DNA from: Nereida sp965655635
Lineage (GTDB): Bacteria > Pseudomonadota > Alphaproteobacteria > Rhodobacterales > Rhodobacteraceae
Assembly (NCBI RefSeq): GCF_965655635.1
Contig: NZ_CBFHHE010000003.1
Span: 51,782 to 115,781, forward strand
Direction: 5' to 3'
DNA: 64,000 nucleotides
Shown: piece after piece, positions 50,256-58,597 of the stretch
How positions within the stretch are numbered: position 1 is the stretch's first letter
How the letters are laid out: each line of letters opens with the position of its first letter
Program-made: the position numbers and the translations under genes
Notes under the pieces: generated by a model
The model's input: the letters and a program-made list of their open reading frames with translations, nothing else
The model's database searches: none
What the model was told of the DNA's origin: nothing

Positions 50256-51418
50256 TTGAGATTGGTGCGTATAGCTTTTCGCTTGATGATCCGCTTCATC
50301 TGTTGGGCCTTTTAGGCATTGCGGCGTTGGTGCTGATCATTCTGTTGTTGGTCGCGACAACCCGCGCAGCGGGACGGTCAGCGCGTGCAACGGGTCCTCT
50401 TGCGGCGCAGATGCAAGGGCTAGGTCAGCGGGTTCAAATGCTATCTGATGGACAACAGCAGCTTGCAGGAGGTCTGACCCATGTGTCCGAGGCGCAGGCC
50501 GCTGCACAAGCAAATATGCTTCAATTGATGGAGCAGCGCCTTCAGGCGGTTACTGTGCAGATGAATGAAAACCTGTCAGGTACGTCACGGCGCACCGCTC
50601 AGTCTTTGGGAGAGTTGCAACAGCGATTGCAGGCGATCGACAAAGCTCAGGACAACATTACGAAGTTGAGTGGTGATGTGCTTTCCCTGCAAGACATCTT
50701 GAGCAACAAACAAACGCGCGGGGCGTTCGGCGAAATTCAGTTGGCTGATATTGTGTCCAAAGCTTTGCCGAGCGACAGCTACACGATGCAGGCGACTCTT
50801 TCGAACGGTAAGCGCGCGGATTGCCTTATTCACCTGCCTAATCCACCAGGTCCCATTGTTGTGGACGCAAAGTTTCCCCTGGAGGCTTATGAAAAGTTAC
50901 GCAGTGCGGCGACTGATTGGGAGGTACAGGACGCAGCGCGTCAGCTGCGTCAAAGCGTGCGCGCCCACATCAAAGCGATATCTGAAAAGTATCTGATTGA
51001 GGGTGAAACCGCCGATGGTGCGTTGATGTTTTTGCCGTCAGAGGCGGTCTATGCAGAGCTGCACGCAAACTTTCCCGAGGTGGTGCGTGATGGGTTTGCG
51101 GCGCGCGTTTGGATTGTGTCACCAACGACCTGCATGGCGACCCTGAATACGATGCGCGCTATTTTGAAGGATGCGCGAATGCGTGCGCAAGCCGGCGCTA
51201 TTCGCAAAGAGCTGTCGATGCTGTTTCAGGATGTTGAACGGCTTGGTACTCGGGTTGAAAACCTTGATCGGCACTTCGGTCAGGCAGCAAAAGACGTGGC
51301 CGATATTCGGATTAGTGCCGAAAAAGCGGGCCGTCGTGCACGGCGTCTTGATGCGTTCGATTTTGAAGAGCTCGAGACGCCCGAAGGCCCTGATGCTGTC
51401 CCGCTTGTAGATAGATAG
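50252..51418 (+). CDS. rmuC: DNA recombination protein RmuC
   Basis: A 388-residue RmuC-family protein, predicted membrane-anchored coiled-coil nuclease-like factor limiting inversions at short repeats. An N-terminal hydrophobic segment (LLGLLGIAALVLIILLLVAT) is followed by a long Gln/Ala-rich coiled coil (about 60-150) and the RmuC core LSNKQTRGAFGEIQLADIV, DCLIHLPNPPGPIVVDAKFPLEAYEKL, ISEKYLIEGETADGALMFLPSEAVYAELH, which contains the PD-(D/E)xK-like VDAKFP. Overlaps mutL by 4 bases, so it is translationally coupled; ends 28 bases from the convergent chrR stop. Confidence 0.92.
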   Translation: MIEIGAYSFSLDDPLHLLGLLGIAALVLIILLLVATTRAAGRSARATGPLAAQMQGLGQRVQMLSDGQQQLAGGLTHVSEAQAAAQANMLQLMEQRLQAVTVQMNENLSGTSRRTAQSLGELQQRLQAIDKAQDNITKLSGDVLSLQDILSNKQTRGAFGEIQLADIVSKALPSDSYTMQATLSNGKRADCLIHLPNPPGPIVVDAKFPLEAYEKLRSAATDWEVQDAARQLRQSVRAHIKAISEKYLIEGETADGALMFLPSEAVYAELHANFPEVVRDGFAARVWIVSPTTCMATLNTMRAILKDARMRAQAGAIRKELSMLFQDVERLGTRVENLDRHFGQAAKDVADIRISAEKAGRRARRLDAFDFEELETPEGPDAVPLVDR

Positions 51419-51445
51419 CTCGTTTGCTGAGGTCAGCTTGGGCCC

Positions 51446-52114
51446 TTAAATGCGGAAGAACGGCTGAAGTACTTTGGGCAGGATGCCGTTGAACTTAAGT
51501 GGCGCATCGCTCGCCGCGAGGCAGATGCAGTCAACAGGCCCAACTGCAACTGGTGTATGGTTCATCTCTTCGTCAGCAATTTCTACATCGCCCGCGCCGA
51601 AATAGTCGCTTTCGTCCTGAAAAGCACCTTGCAAAACAAGCGTCATTTCTGTGCCGTTGTGCGTATGATCTGGCATTGCAGCGCCAGTTGGGATGTAGAG
51701 CAAACGCACAGAAGCGTCGCTTGAGGTCTTTAGGATGGCTTGCTTTACGCCAAGTCCAATTGGCCGCCACCGTACCGCATCCAAATCACCACCCACATAG
51801 TCTTGCAGAGGCGCAGGAAACAAGCCAGCTGATTTCTGACGCTTCGGTTTGCCGGCGGCTTCCATTTTGATTGGATCCTTGGGCATACTCTCCGCCATCT
51901 TTAGGCACGCTTCCAAACTGCCAGATGACATCGCTGCTTTTGGTGTTTCTTCGATAACAACGCCGCCAAGCGCATCCAGTGTGTCCATGTGAGAACGACA
52001 GGTTTCACACAGCGAAATATGCGTAGCGACCACCAGGCCAAAGGCTTCTGGTAGTGTGCCAGCACAATATGCCAGCAGCACGTCATCCGTGAGGTGATGT
52101 TTGATATTTGTCAT
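51446..52114 (-). CDS. chrR: ChrR-family anti-sigma factor (ZAS + cupin)
   Basis: A 222-residue zinc anti-sigma factor that holds RpoE inactive until singlet oxygen arrives. The N-terminal ZAS region has VVATHISLCETCRSHM (HxxxCxxC zinc site), preceded by HHLTDDVLLAYCAGTLPE, which reproduces the ChrR N-terminus. After a linker, the C-terminal cupin domain (about residues 105-215) holds YIPTGAAMPDHTHNGTEMTLVLQGAFQDESDYFGAGDVEIADEEMNHTPV with the usual His/Glu metal ligands; the cupin is what senses singlet oxygen in Rhodobacter sphaeroides. ATG at 52114 lies 4 bases after the rpoE stop, so the two are one transcript. Assigned from domain architecture and gene order together. Confidence 0.92.
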   Translation of the reverse strand: MTNIKHHLTDDVLLAYCAGTLPEAFGLVVATHISLCETCRSHMDTLDALGGVVIEETPKAAMSSGSLEACLKMAESMPKDPIKMEAAGKPKRQKSAGLFPAPLQDYVGGDLDAVRWRPIGLGVKQAILKTSSDASVRLLYIPTGAAMPDHTHNGTEMTLVLQGAFQDESDYFGAGDVEIADEEMNHTPVAVGPVDCICLAASDAPLKFNGILPKVLQPFFRI

Positions 52115-52118
52115 CGGT

Positions 52119-52670
52119 CTAATTTCCATCCATTGCGTGGCGCAAGCGATCCAGCGCCAAGCGTATTCGTGATTTGATTGTTCCAAGCGGCAGCCCCGTC
52201 TCGGACGCGATTTGTGAGTGTGATTGATCGCCAAAATATGCGCGTTCGACCAATTCTCTTTGTTTCTGCGGAAGCTGAGACATTGCTGTCTTAAGCTGTG
52301 ATTGTTCTTGTTGTGCACTAAGCTGATCGGCCTGATCTGGCTCTGCCTGGGGTCCCCATGACAAGTCTTCAGGCTCAGGGCGCTGCGTTTTGCGCAGCAC
52401 ATCGATTTTGCGGTTACGCGCGATGGTAAAAATCCAGGTCGAAACACTAGCGCGCGACGCGTCAAACATATCGGCCTTGGTCCAAACGATGGCCATAACC
52501 TCTTGTGCAATTTCCTCTGCAAGCGCCTCGGACGTGCCGCCGCGCATTAAAAACCCCTTCAGCCTTGGCGCAAAGTAATCGAACAGATCAGCGAAAGCTG
52601 CCTGATCCCTGAGGGTTTTGATGCGGTCCATTTCCGCAACCCACGCTGTGCGCTCTTGTGTCGTCGTCAT
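52119..52670 (-). CDS. rpoE: ECF sigma factor RpoE (ChrR-controlled group)
   Basis: A 183-residue extracytoplasmic-function sigma factor that directs the singlet-oxygen/photo-oxidative regulon in Rhodobacter. Region 2 reads AFADLFDYFAPRLKGFLMRGGTSEALAEEIAQEVMAIVWTKA and STWIFTIARNRKIDVLRKTQ (DNA melting and -10 recognition); region 4 reads LPQKQRELVERAYFGDQSHSQIASETGLPLGTIKSRIRLALDRLRHAM (-35 recognition). Start at 52670 (MTTTQERTAWVAEMDR) aligns with known RpoE. A longer reading exists upstream but includes the putative promoter. The operon rpoE-chrR is read away from a second operon, and a matching promoter upstream indicates autoregulation. Confidence 0.93.
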   Translation of the reverse strand: MTTTQERTAWVAEMDRIKTLRDQAAFADLFDYFAPRLKGFLMRGGTSEALAEEIAQEVMAIVWTKADMFDASRASVSTWIFTIARNRKIDVLRKTQRPEPEDLSWGPQAEPDQADQLSAQQEQSQLKTAMSQLPQKQRELVERAYFGDQSHSQIASETGLPLGTIKSRIRLALDRLRHAMDGN

Positions 52671-52786
52671 CTGGGAATGCCGCCTTTTGGGCTGGATGAA
52701 TCGTGCAACCTGTGGCCGAGCGTAGCTGATCGGCTGCGCGGTTGCACTGCTTTCTTCCAAACTGGCGATCCCGTCTATCATGGCAC

Positions 52787-52815
52787 TGTTACGGCTGGCC
52801 GCTAAATTTGGATCA
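52787..52815 (-). promoter_or_regulatory. Putative RpoE-type promoter for rpoE-chrR
   Basis: On the minus strand, TGATCC (52815-52810) and TAACA (52791-52787) are separated by exactly 18 bases. This agrees with the Rhodobacter RpoE consensus TGATCC-N18-TAAGA as I remember it, with one mismatch in the -10. The start site would fall about 110 bases before the rpoE ATG. Supports autoactivation. Confidence 0.75.
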
Positions 52816-52840
52816 CTGCGTATGTGAAATAAACGATGAG

Positions 52841-52870
52841 TCATCCACTTTCTCAATCGCGGCGTATATA
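52841..52870 (+). promoter_or_regulatory. Weaker candidate promoter for the operon facing rpoE
   Basis: On the plus strand, TCATCC (52841-52846) is followed after 18 bases by TATATA (52865-52870), 34 bases before the FAD-oxidoreductase ATG. The -35 has one mismatch to TGATCC; the -10 TATATA differs more from TAAGA and could also serve the housekeeping sigma. A tentative call only. Confidence 0.4.
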
Positions 52871-52904
52871 GAGCACTCAAGACCAACCAAATAAGGACGA
52901 CAAT

Positions 52905-54194
52905 ATGCCATTGGATAAAGGGCGCGGCCCAAAGCGGGTTGCGGTAATTGGCGCTGGTATTTCTGGCATGGCGGCCGCGCATATGCTGGCAGATGACCAC
53001 GCTGTAACCCTTTATGAGGCAGAGGGGCGGCTCGGCGGACATGCGCGCACACGGATGGCTGGGCGCGACAGCGATGTGGCTGTGGATACGGGCTTCATTG
53101 TCTTTAACTATGCCAACTACCCGCATCTCACCGCGCTTTTTGCCGAGCTTGATGTGCCTGTCGCGCCAAGCAACATGAGCTTTGGGGCATCCATTGATGG
53201 TGGTGCGTTGGAGTATGGTTTGGTGTCTCTTGATGCGCTTTTTGCGCAGCGCCGTAATTTGCTGAAGCCAAAATATTGGCGAATGCTTCGCGACATTTTC
53301 CATTTCAACGCTAATGGGCTGAAGCTTGCTAAAGAGGGTATGAGCACAGGTGATTTGCTTGAGGCTCTTGGCACGGGCGAATGGTTCCGCGACCGGTATT
53401 TGTTGCCGTTCTCAGGCGCGATTTGGTCTACGCCAAAAGCTAAGATAGTGGATTTCCCGGCCAAAGCGATGATGACGTTTTTCGAAAACCACGCCCTGCT
53501 CAGTGCCACGGGTCAACATCAGTGGTACACTGTTCAGGGTGGCTCGATTGAATATGTGAAACGTCTGGAAGCATCGATGGTGACAAAAGGCGTCGACATT
53601 CGCCTTGGTGCGCCGATCGATTGTGTCAACCGCACTGATCTTGGCGTGCACGTGACGCCCGTGGACGCAGATGCGGAAGTCTTTGATGAGGTCGTGTTCG
53701 CAACTCATTCCGATGACGCACTCCGGCTTTTGGCAGACGCAAATTCGGCTGAAACTTCTGCATTGGGTTCGGTTGGCTACCAGCCTAACCATGTCGTTTT
53801 GCATTCGGACGCTTCGGTGATGCCACGAAAGAAACAGGTGTGGTCGTCATGGAATTACACCGAGGCAGCAGGCAAGCAAGATGATCAAATTGATCTAACG
53901 TACTGGATGAATAAATTGCAGCCGCTCGAAACGGAGCAGGACTTTTTCGTGACGCTCAACAGTACCCGTGAGATTGACCCAAGCCTGATCTGGGACGAAG
54001 TCGTATTGCGTCACCCTGTTTATGACGCCGCAGCTTTGGGAGCCCAAGATACAGTCAAAGCGATGAATGGTGCGAACAAAACGTGGTTCTGCGGTGCGTG
54101 GTTGGCCAACGGTTTTCATGAAGATGGCATAAAATCAGCCGTGGAAGTAGTGGAAGCCATGCGTGCGACTCCGGCGTTGGCAGCGGCAGAATAA
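52905..54194 (+). CDS. FAD/NAD(P)-binding oxidoreductase (amine-oxidase-like)
   Basis: A 429-residue flavoprotein with the ADP-binding start RVAVIGAGISGMAAAHMLADDHAVTLYEAEGRLGGHA and amine-oxidase/phytoene-desaturase style layout (DTGFIVFNYANYPHLTALFAELDV, WYTVQGGSIEYVKRLEASM, C-terminal WFCGAWLANGFHEDGIKSAVEV). It is the orthologue by position of the gene divergent from rpoE-chrR in Rhodobacter sphaeroides; there, as I recall without being able to check, this locus takes part in making methylated furan fatty acids and signalling singlet-oxygen stress. A fatty-acid desaturase role is consistent with the fold, but I give no gene name. Start ATG with AAGGA upstream. Confidence 0.85.
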   Translation: MPLDKGRGPKRVAVIGAGISGMAAAHMLADDHAVTLYEAEGRLGGHARTRMAGRDSDVAVDTGFIVFNYANYPHLTALFAELDVPVAPSNMSFGASIDGGALEYGLVSLDALFAQRRNLLKPKYWRMLRDIFHFNANGLKLAKEGMSTGDLLEALGTGEWFRDRYLLPFSGAIWSTPKAKIVDFPAKAMMTFFENHALLSATGQHQWYTVQGGSIEYVKRLEASMVTKGVDIRLGAPIDCVNRTDLGVHVTPVDADAEVFDEVVFATHSDDALRLLADANSAETSALGSVGYQPNHVVLHSDASVMPRKKQVWSSWNYTEAAGKQDDQIDLTYWMNKLQPLETEQDFFVTLNSTREIDPSLIWDEVVLRHPVYDAAALGAQDTVKAMNGANKTWFCGAWLANGFHEDGIKSAVEVVEAMRATPALAAAE

Positions 54195-54198
54195 GCCG

Positions 54199-54966
54199 AT
54201 GAAAACCGTCGACCACATTGAGGCGCTCACCTACCACGGTCGTAAAGGTGCTGTGAAAAATGCGTTTTCCTACAGCCTTGATTACGTACTTGTTGATGCG
54301 GAGGCTGAGGTCCGCGCGCCTTGGCCTTTCAAACGTAACCGGCCTGCTATGGTTGCGTTGCATGACCTTGATCATGGAGGGCTGCCCAAGGCCGGTACAG
54401 GGGCGGCGTGGGTCCGCGATGTGCTGCGTACGCATGGTTTGCCAAACGACGGACGGATTGAGCTTTTGGCTCAGCCCAAAGTACTGGGGCATTCGTTCAA
54501 CGCGGTTTCTTTTTGGCTTTGCTATGATGCAACCAGCGCTCTGCGCGTTGTGATTGCCGAGGTGGCTAATACGTTCGGTGACCGGCATTCATACTTGTGT
54601 CATCATAACGATCATCGGGCCATTTCTGCCAAGGATACGCTTCATGCGAGTAAAATGATGCATGTGTCGCCGTTTCAGCCGCTCGAGGGTGGCTATGCGT
54701 TCAATTATGACATCACTGATGAAAAGATCAGCATTCGGATTGATTACACAGAAACTGCCGATCCAAGCGGAGGGGGGCTGATTGCAACCCTGACCGGTAA
54801 ACGCCAGCCACTCACAACAGGTTCTATGCTGCGGATGCTGGTACGCCGCCCGCTTGGTTCGCGGCGTGTGCTTACACTGGTCCACTGGCAAGCGGTAAAG
54901 CTGTGGTTTAAGGGCGCGAAGTTTCGGTCCCAACCTGAGCCGCCTGAAACTGAGATATCACGATGA
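54199..54966 (+). CDS. DUF1365 domain protein
   Basis: A 255-residue DUF1365 protein. Hallmarks: HGRKGAVKNAFSYSLDYVLVD near the start, ELLAQPKVLGHSFNAVSFWLCYD, VIAEVANTFGDRHSYLCH, HVSPFQPLEGGYAFNYDI in the middle. The family is usually encoded beside the FAD oxidoreductase above and cyclopropane-fatty-acid synthases, so it probably works on phospholipid acyl chains; catalytic role unknown. No signal peptide or membrane anchor. Start ATG at 54199, 4 bases after the preceding stop; ends in an ATGA overlap with the MFS gene. Confidence 0.88.
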   Translation: MKTVDHIEALTYHGRKGAVKNAFSYSLDYVLVDAEAEVRAPWPFKRNRPAMVALHDLDHGGLPKAGTGAAWVRDVLRTHGLPNDGRIELLAQPKVLGHSFNAVSFWLCYDATSALRVVIAEVANTFGDRHSYLCHHNDHRAISAKDTLHASKMMHVSPFQPLEGGYAFNYDITDEKISIRIDYTETADPSGGGLIATLTGKRQPLTTGSMLRMLVRRPLGSRRVLTLVHWQAVKLWFKGAKFRSQPEPPETEISR

Positions 54967-56210
54967 CCCGCGCACAGCTGTTGCCATCTTATGGGCTTTT
55001 TGCAGCCATGTTGGCGGCGGCTGGTTTGCCAATTTATATACATGCTCCCAAATTTTATGTTGATGAATACGGGCTTAGCTTGACTGCTCTTGCATCCGTC
55101 TTGTTTGTTTTGCGTCTTGTTGATGTGGTCCAAGATCCGCTGCTTGGCTGGCTATCTGAAAAGACACGCAGCGTGCGTGGGGCGATGGTATCGGTCGCGG
55201 TTATCATTTTAGGACTATCGATGTGGGGGCTGTTTGCAGTCGTCCCGCCCATCCCTGCATTGTGGTGGTTTGCACTCACCCTAGGTGGGCTCTTTTCATC
55301 GTTTAGCTTCCTTACAATCAGCTTTTACGCACAGGGCGTTGTCAAAGCAGATGCAATGGGCGCGGGGCATGTCAGGCTTGCTACTTGGCGTGAAACAGGC
55401 GGGCTGCTGGGTGTTTGTGTTGCGGCCATCACGCCGACAGTTCTGATGGGTTTTATGGGCCGTCCGTTTGTTGGCTTTGCACTCGGGTTTGCGGTGCTGT
55501 GTCTGGCTGGATGGGGTTCGATGCGTAATGAATGGAGCGCGGGCAAGACAGAGAACGAAGCCGCCACACCTATTGGTTTTACGGTTGTCCTAAAAGATCC
55601 AATTGCTCGCCGGCTGCTTACAGTGGCCTTGGTCAATGCGACGCCAGTTGCGGTAAGCTCAACATTGTTTCTGTTCTTCGTGGAAAGCCGTTTGGATGCG
55701 TTGGGTTGGGAAGGGCCGCTGTTGTTGCTGTTCTTTTTGTCTGCCGCAATAAGTGCACCGCTTTGGGGATTTATGGCGCAGCGGGTCTCGCCAAAGACAA
55801 CTTTGCTTGCGGGGATGGTGTTGGCGGTTGTGACCTTTGCAGGTGCACTGTTACTTGGCTCTGGTGACGTGGCGCTTTTTGCGGTTGTTTGTATTGCCAG
55901 CGGTGCCGCTTTGGGCGCGGATATGACTTTATTGCCTGCCCTTTTTGCCCGCCGCTTGTCTAAAATTGCACCACATGCGGGCCAAGCTTTTGGGGTGTGG
56001 TCATTTGTTACTAAATTTACACTGGCTTTTGCGGCAGTGGCCCTACTTCCTTTGTTAGAGCAGAGCGGATTTGTAGCGGGGCAGATAGCTCAGCCTGATC
56101 AAGCGCTCTGGGTTTTGAGTTATTTATATGCGGGCGTTCCATGCGTGCTGAAGCTGGTTGCGATCTTTTTGCTTTGGCGCACTAATTTGACGGAGGATGA
56201 TGCGAAATGA
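54963..56210 (+). CDS. MFS transporter, GPH-like
   Basis: A 415-residue inner-membrane transporter with about twelve hydrophobic segments, of the glycoside-pentoside-hexuronide (MFS_2) type as shown by the early FYVDEYGLSLTALASVLFVLRLVDVVQDPLLGWLSEKTRS motif (loop 2-3 DxxxG region). Substrate unknown; in Rhodobacter the orthologue is part of the RpoE-controlled cluster, so it may move a lipid or small oxidised product. Overlaps both neighbours by 4 bases (ATGA), so translation is coupled throughout. Confidence 0.85.
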   Translation: MTRAQLLPSYGLFAAMLAAAGLPIYIHAPKFYVDEYGLSLTALASVLFVLRLVDVVQDPLLGWLSEKTRSVRGAMVSVAVIILGLSMWGLFAVVPPIPALWWFALTLGGLFSSFSFLTISFYAQGVVKADAMGAGHVRLATWRETGGLLGVCVAAITPTVLMGFMGRPFVGFALGFAVLCLAGWGSMRNEWSAGKTENEAATPIGFTVVLKDPIARRLLTVALVNATPVAVSSTLFLFFVESRLDALGWEGPLLLLFFLSAAISAPLWGFMAQRVSPKTTLLAGMVLAVVTFAGALLLGSGDVALFAVVCIASGAALGADMTLLPALFARRLSKIAPHAGQAFGVWSFVTKFTLAFAAVALLPLLEQSGFVAGQIAQPDQALWVLSYLYAGVPCVLKLVAIFLLWRTNLTEDDAK

Positions 56211-56791
56211 ACGAATTTCTATTTGTGCTAATCGGTGTCGTCATCACACTGATTTGTGTGCTGCTCTATGTCCGTTTCTGTACTTTCCGTGCGCAAAAGC
56301 CGGCGGAGTATGATGGGCTTGGTCCGATCATGGACATCAAAGATCACCTAAATGGCAAGATTGCCTGCGAGGGTGTGATTTATGGTCCTTTGGGCCGTGT
56401 GAGCAGTCGTTTTGTCGCCGAGTTTGAGGCGGAGTGGACGGGCGACAGCGGCGTGATGCGCGAGGTCTTTCACTACGATAGCGGCAGCGTTCAGCACCGC
56501 GAGTGGCGCTTGCAGCTTGATGAAGGCGGCGTCGTACGCGCGGATGCGGATGATTTGGTGGGACGCGGTAGTGGCCAGCAGCGCGGTAACGCCCTGCTGT
56601 TGAATTATACGATTAAGCTGACCCCAGAGGCGGGTGGTCATGCGCTTGATGTGACAGACTGGATGTATTTGATGCAGAACGGGACCATCATTAACCGATC
56701 ACAGTTTCGCAAGTTTGGTATCAAGGTGGCAGAATTAGTCGCTACGATGCGGCCGATTGAAGTTGATGCGGTGCGCAAGCGGGTTGCTTGA
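56207..56791 (+). CDS. DUF3833 domain protein
   Basis: A 194-residue protein with an N-terminal membrane anchor (FLFVLIGVVITLICVLLYVRFC) and a lipocalin-like beta-rich DUF3833 domain (HLNGKIACEGVIYGPLGRVSSRFVAEFEAEW, EVFHYDSGSVQHREWRLQL). An NIINRS-like SQFRKFGIKVAE end is family-typical. Role unproved; the fold suggests binding of a hydrophobic ligand, fitting a lipid-modification operon. It overlaps the MFS gene by 4 bases. Confidence 0.85.
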   Translation: MNEFLFVLIGVVITLICVLLYVRFCTFRAQKPAEYDGLGPIMDIKDHLNGKIACEGVIYGPLGRVSSRFVAEFEAEWTGDSGVMREVFHYDSGSVQHREWRLQLDEGGVVRADADDLVGRGSGQQRGNALLLNYTIKLTPEAGGHALDVTDWMYLMQNGTIINRSQFRKFGIKVAELVATMRPIEVDAVRKRVA

Positions 56792-56809
56792 AATTATAAG
56801 GAGTCTGGC

Positions 56810-57544
56810 GTGACAAAGCAGTGGGCAGGTAAACGGTATTGGCTGGTTGGCGCATCTGCGGGTCTCGGTGAGGCGGTGGCCCAGATGATGAGCGCCGCAG
56901 GTGTTGAGGTGATCCTGTCGGCGCGTTCCGAAGACGATTTGAAGCGAGTTGTGGACACCCTTCGCGGAAAAGCATCCTATGTCACCTGCGACGTCAGTAG
57001 CCTCAAAAGCGTAGAAGAAGCATATGCTCAAGTCGGTGAAATTGATGGTGTGGTGTTTTTGGCCGGTGTGTACTGGCCTATGAAAGCTGATGCCGTTGAT
57101 GCCGCTCAGTTAGAGCAAATGGTCGACATCAACTTTACGGGTGCTGCGCGTGTGTTGGGGGCCATTTTACCAGACTTTGTGAAACGTGACGCGGGGCATA
57201 TCGTGCTGACTGGCTCACTTTCAGGGTTCCGCGGTTTGCCAGGCGCGGTTGGTTATGGGGCGTCCAAAGCGGGCGTGATGTATCTTGGTGAAAGCCTTTA
57301 TGCGGATCTGCGCAAAACAGGTGTTGAGGTTCAGCTAATTAACCCCGGTTTCATCAAAACGAGGCTGACGGACAAGAATGATTTCAACATGCCGTTCATC
57401 CAAACGCCTGAAGAGGCAGCGCGTGATTTCTGGGAGCATATGAACTCGACCGCATTCAAAAAGTCCTTCCCGCGCGCATTTTCACTAATGTTCCGTGCCA
57501 GCCAGTTTTTGCCCGACTCGCTATACTATCGCATTTTCGCGTAG
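56810..57544 (+). CDS. Short-chain dehydrogenase/reductase
   Basis: A 244-residue SDR enzyme. NAD(P)-binding GASAGLGEAVAQMMSAAG near residue 12, DINFTGAAR, catalytic Ser in LTGSLSGFRGLPGAVGYGASKAG, where YxxxK (YGASK) supplies Tyr and Lys. Substrate unknown; as the last gene of the operon it may act on an acyl or lipid intermediate. Starts with GTG at 56810, AAGGAG 6-7 bases upstream. Its 3' end overlaps the convergent saccharopine-dehydrogenase-like gene by 24 bases. Confidence 0.88.
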   Translation: MTKQWAGKRYWLVGASAGLGEAVAQMMSAAGVEVILSARSEDDLKRVVDTLRGKASYVTCDVSSLKSVEEAYAQVGEIDGVVFLAGVYWPMKADAVDAAQLEQMVDINFTGAARVLGAILPDFVKRDAGHIVLTGSLSGFRGLPGAVGYGASKAGVMYLGESLYADLRKTGVEVQLINPGFIKTRLTDKNDFNMPFIQTPEEAARDFWEHMNSTAFKKSFPRAFSLMFRASQFLPDSLYYRIFA

Positions 57545-58582
57545 GGCACTTTGAAAACAGTCTCGGGCGCGGCCCCATGTGCCGTTAGTGTCAGCCTTTA
57601 GCTGAAGCAGCGTTGGCAGAAGTTGTGCTGCAAAGTCTTCAGAACTTTCGGCCGGCAACATCGATGGCAAGTTATCAATCGCAGTGACATCCAGGACCGG
57701 TTCGTTTGAAATACGAGTGGCGGGACTGTCCCAATTTGTTGCGGCTGAATAGATCGGGATCGGGTTATACGGGCTATCTGGATCGCAAGCGATATCACTG
57801 ATCACAGATAGCGTCCGCTCTGCGCCCACGGCGTCAGGCCCCACAAAAAGCGGTGTTTGTGGGCTGGCCAAGATACAGTTCATAAATAGGTTGTGCGTAA
57901 GAATTTCGGGGAACGGGCCGCCATGTGCGGTCTCGTCTTTGTCCCACTTCGTTGGCGCTACACTCAGTGCTTCACACAGATCTGCTGCACCGGTACCGAC
58001 ACGGCCAAGCGCCCCAATGATCAGCGCGGTAGGGCGCGCGGCGCTACATTGGCTCAGTTGCTCTTCAAGCGCAGCGCGTAAATGAGCCGCGCTGTCATAA
58101 GCAGATACCGCCCCGGCAATTTCGCCCGGTTGTTGCGCGGCCCAACAAAGCAGTGCCATCGCGGCACCTGTGTATCCTGCCCAATAGCCAAAAGCGGCTA
58201 CGCGGTGTCCGCTGGTATCGGTCAGATATTCCAAGTCCGAAAGCTCGCCGCCACCTTTGGCAAAACGCGCAAGCAGTTTTGGTCCTGCGTCCTGGCCTTT
58301 GTAGGCATGTCCAAACATGATGTGACGATGGGGCAGGGCGCTGCCATCGTCGGGCAGTTCTTTGAGGCCGAAAATGATTGCGTCTTTCGGCGCGTCTGGC
58401 CAGCTGTGGGCTACTGCAATCTGGCAACCTACTTTTGCGTACCCATCTATTTGGATAGCGCGTGCATCGCTTTGCTCAACGGTGACCGACATGCCCGCTT
58501 CAATGAGGCGTTTAGCACCTTCGGGTGTCAGGCCAACACGGCGTTCAAAACTGCGGCTCTCGGCCCGTACCCAAAGATGCAT
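57521..58582 (-). CDS. Saccharopine-dehydrogenase-like (AlaDH/LYS1-type) NAD-dependent enzyme
   Basis: A 353-residue protein of the alanine-dehydrogenase/saccharopine dehydrogenase (lysine-forming) fold. The substrate-domain start WVRAESRSFERRVGLTPEGAKRLIEAG, MFGHAYKGQDAG and the coenzyme-binding ALIIGALGRVGTGAADLCEAL are visible; the end GPDAVGAERTLSVISDIACDPDSPYNPIPIYS matches yeast Lys1-like enzymes. It may degrade lysine through saccharopine or act on a related imino-acid. Upstream of it lies the histidine phosphatase on the same strand (15-base gap), probably one transcript. Confidence 0.87.
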   Translation of the reverse strand: MHLWVRAESRSFERRVGLTPEGAKRLIEAGMSVTVEQSDARAIQIDGYAKVGCQIAVAHSWPDAPKDAIIFGLKELPDDGSALPHRHIMFGHAYKGQDAGPKLLARFAKGGGELSDLEYLTDTSGHRVAAFGYWAGYTGAAMALLCWAAQQPGEIAGAVSAYDSAAHLRAALEEQLSQCSAARPTALIIGALGRVGTGAADLCEALSVAPTKWDKDETAHGGPFPEILTHNLFMNCILASPQTPLFVGPDAVGAERTLSVISDIACDPDSPYNPIPIYSAATNWDSPATRISNEPVLDVTAIDNLPSMLPAESSEDFAAQLLPTLLQLKADTNGTWGRARDCFQSALRENAIV

Positions 58583-58597
58583 AACGTGTACTCCAGC

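Noticed and set aside
52671..53303. Longer reading of rpoE extending upstream by about 210 residues
   Set aside because: It passes through the putative promoter and antisense to the divergent operon; the 52670 start aligns with known RpoE N-termini.
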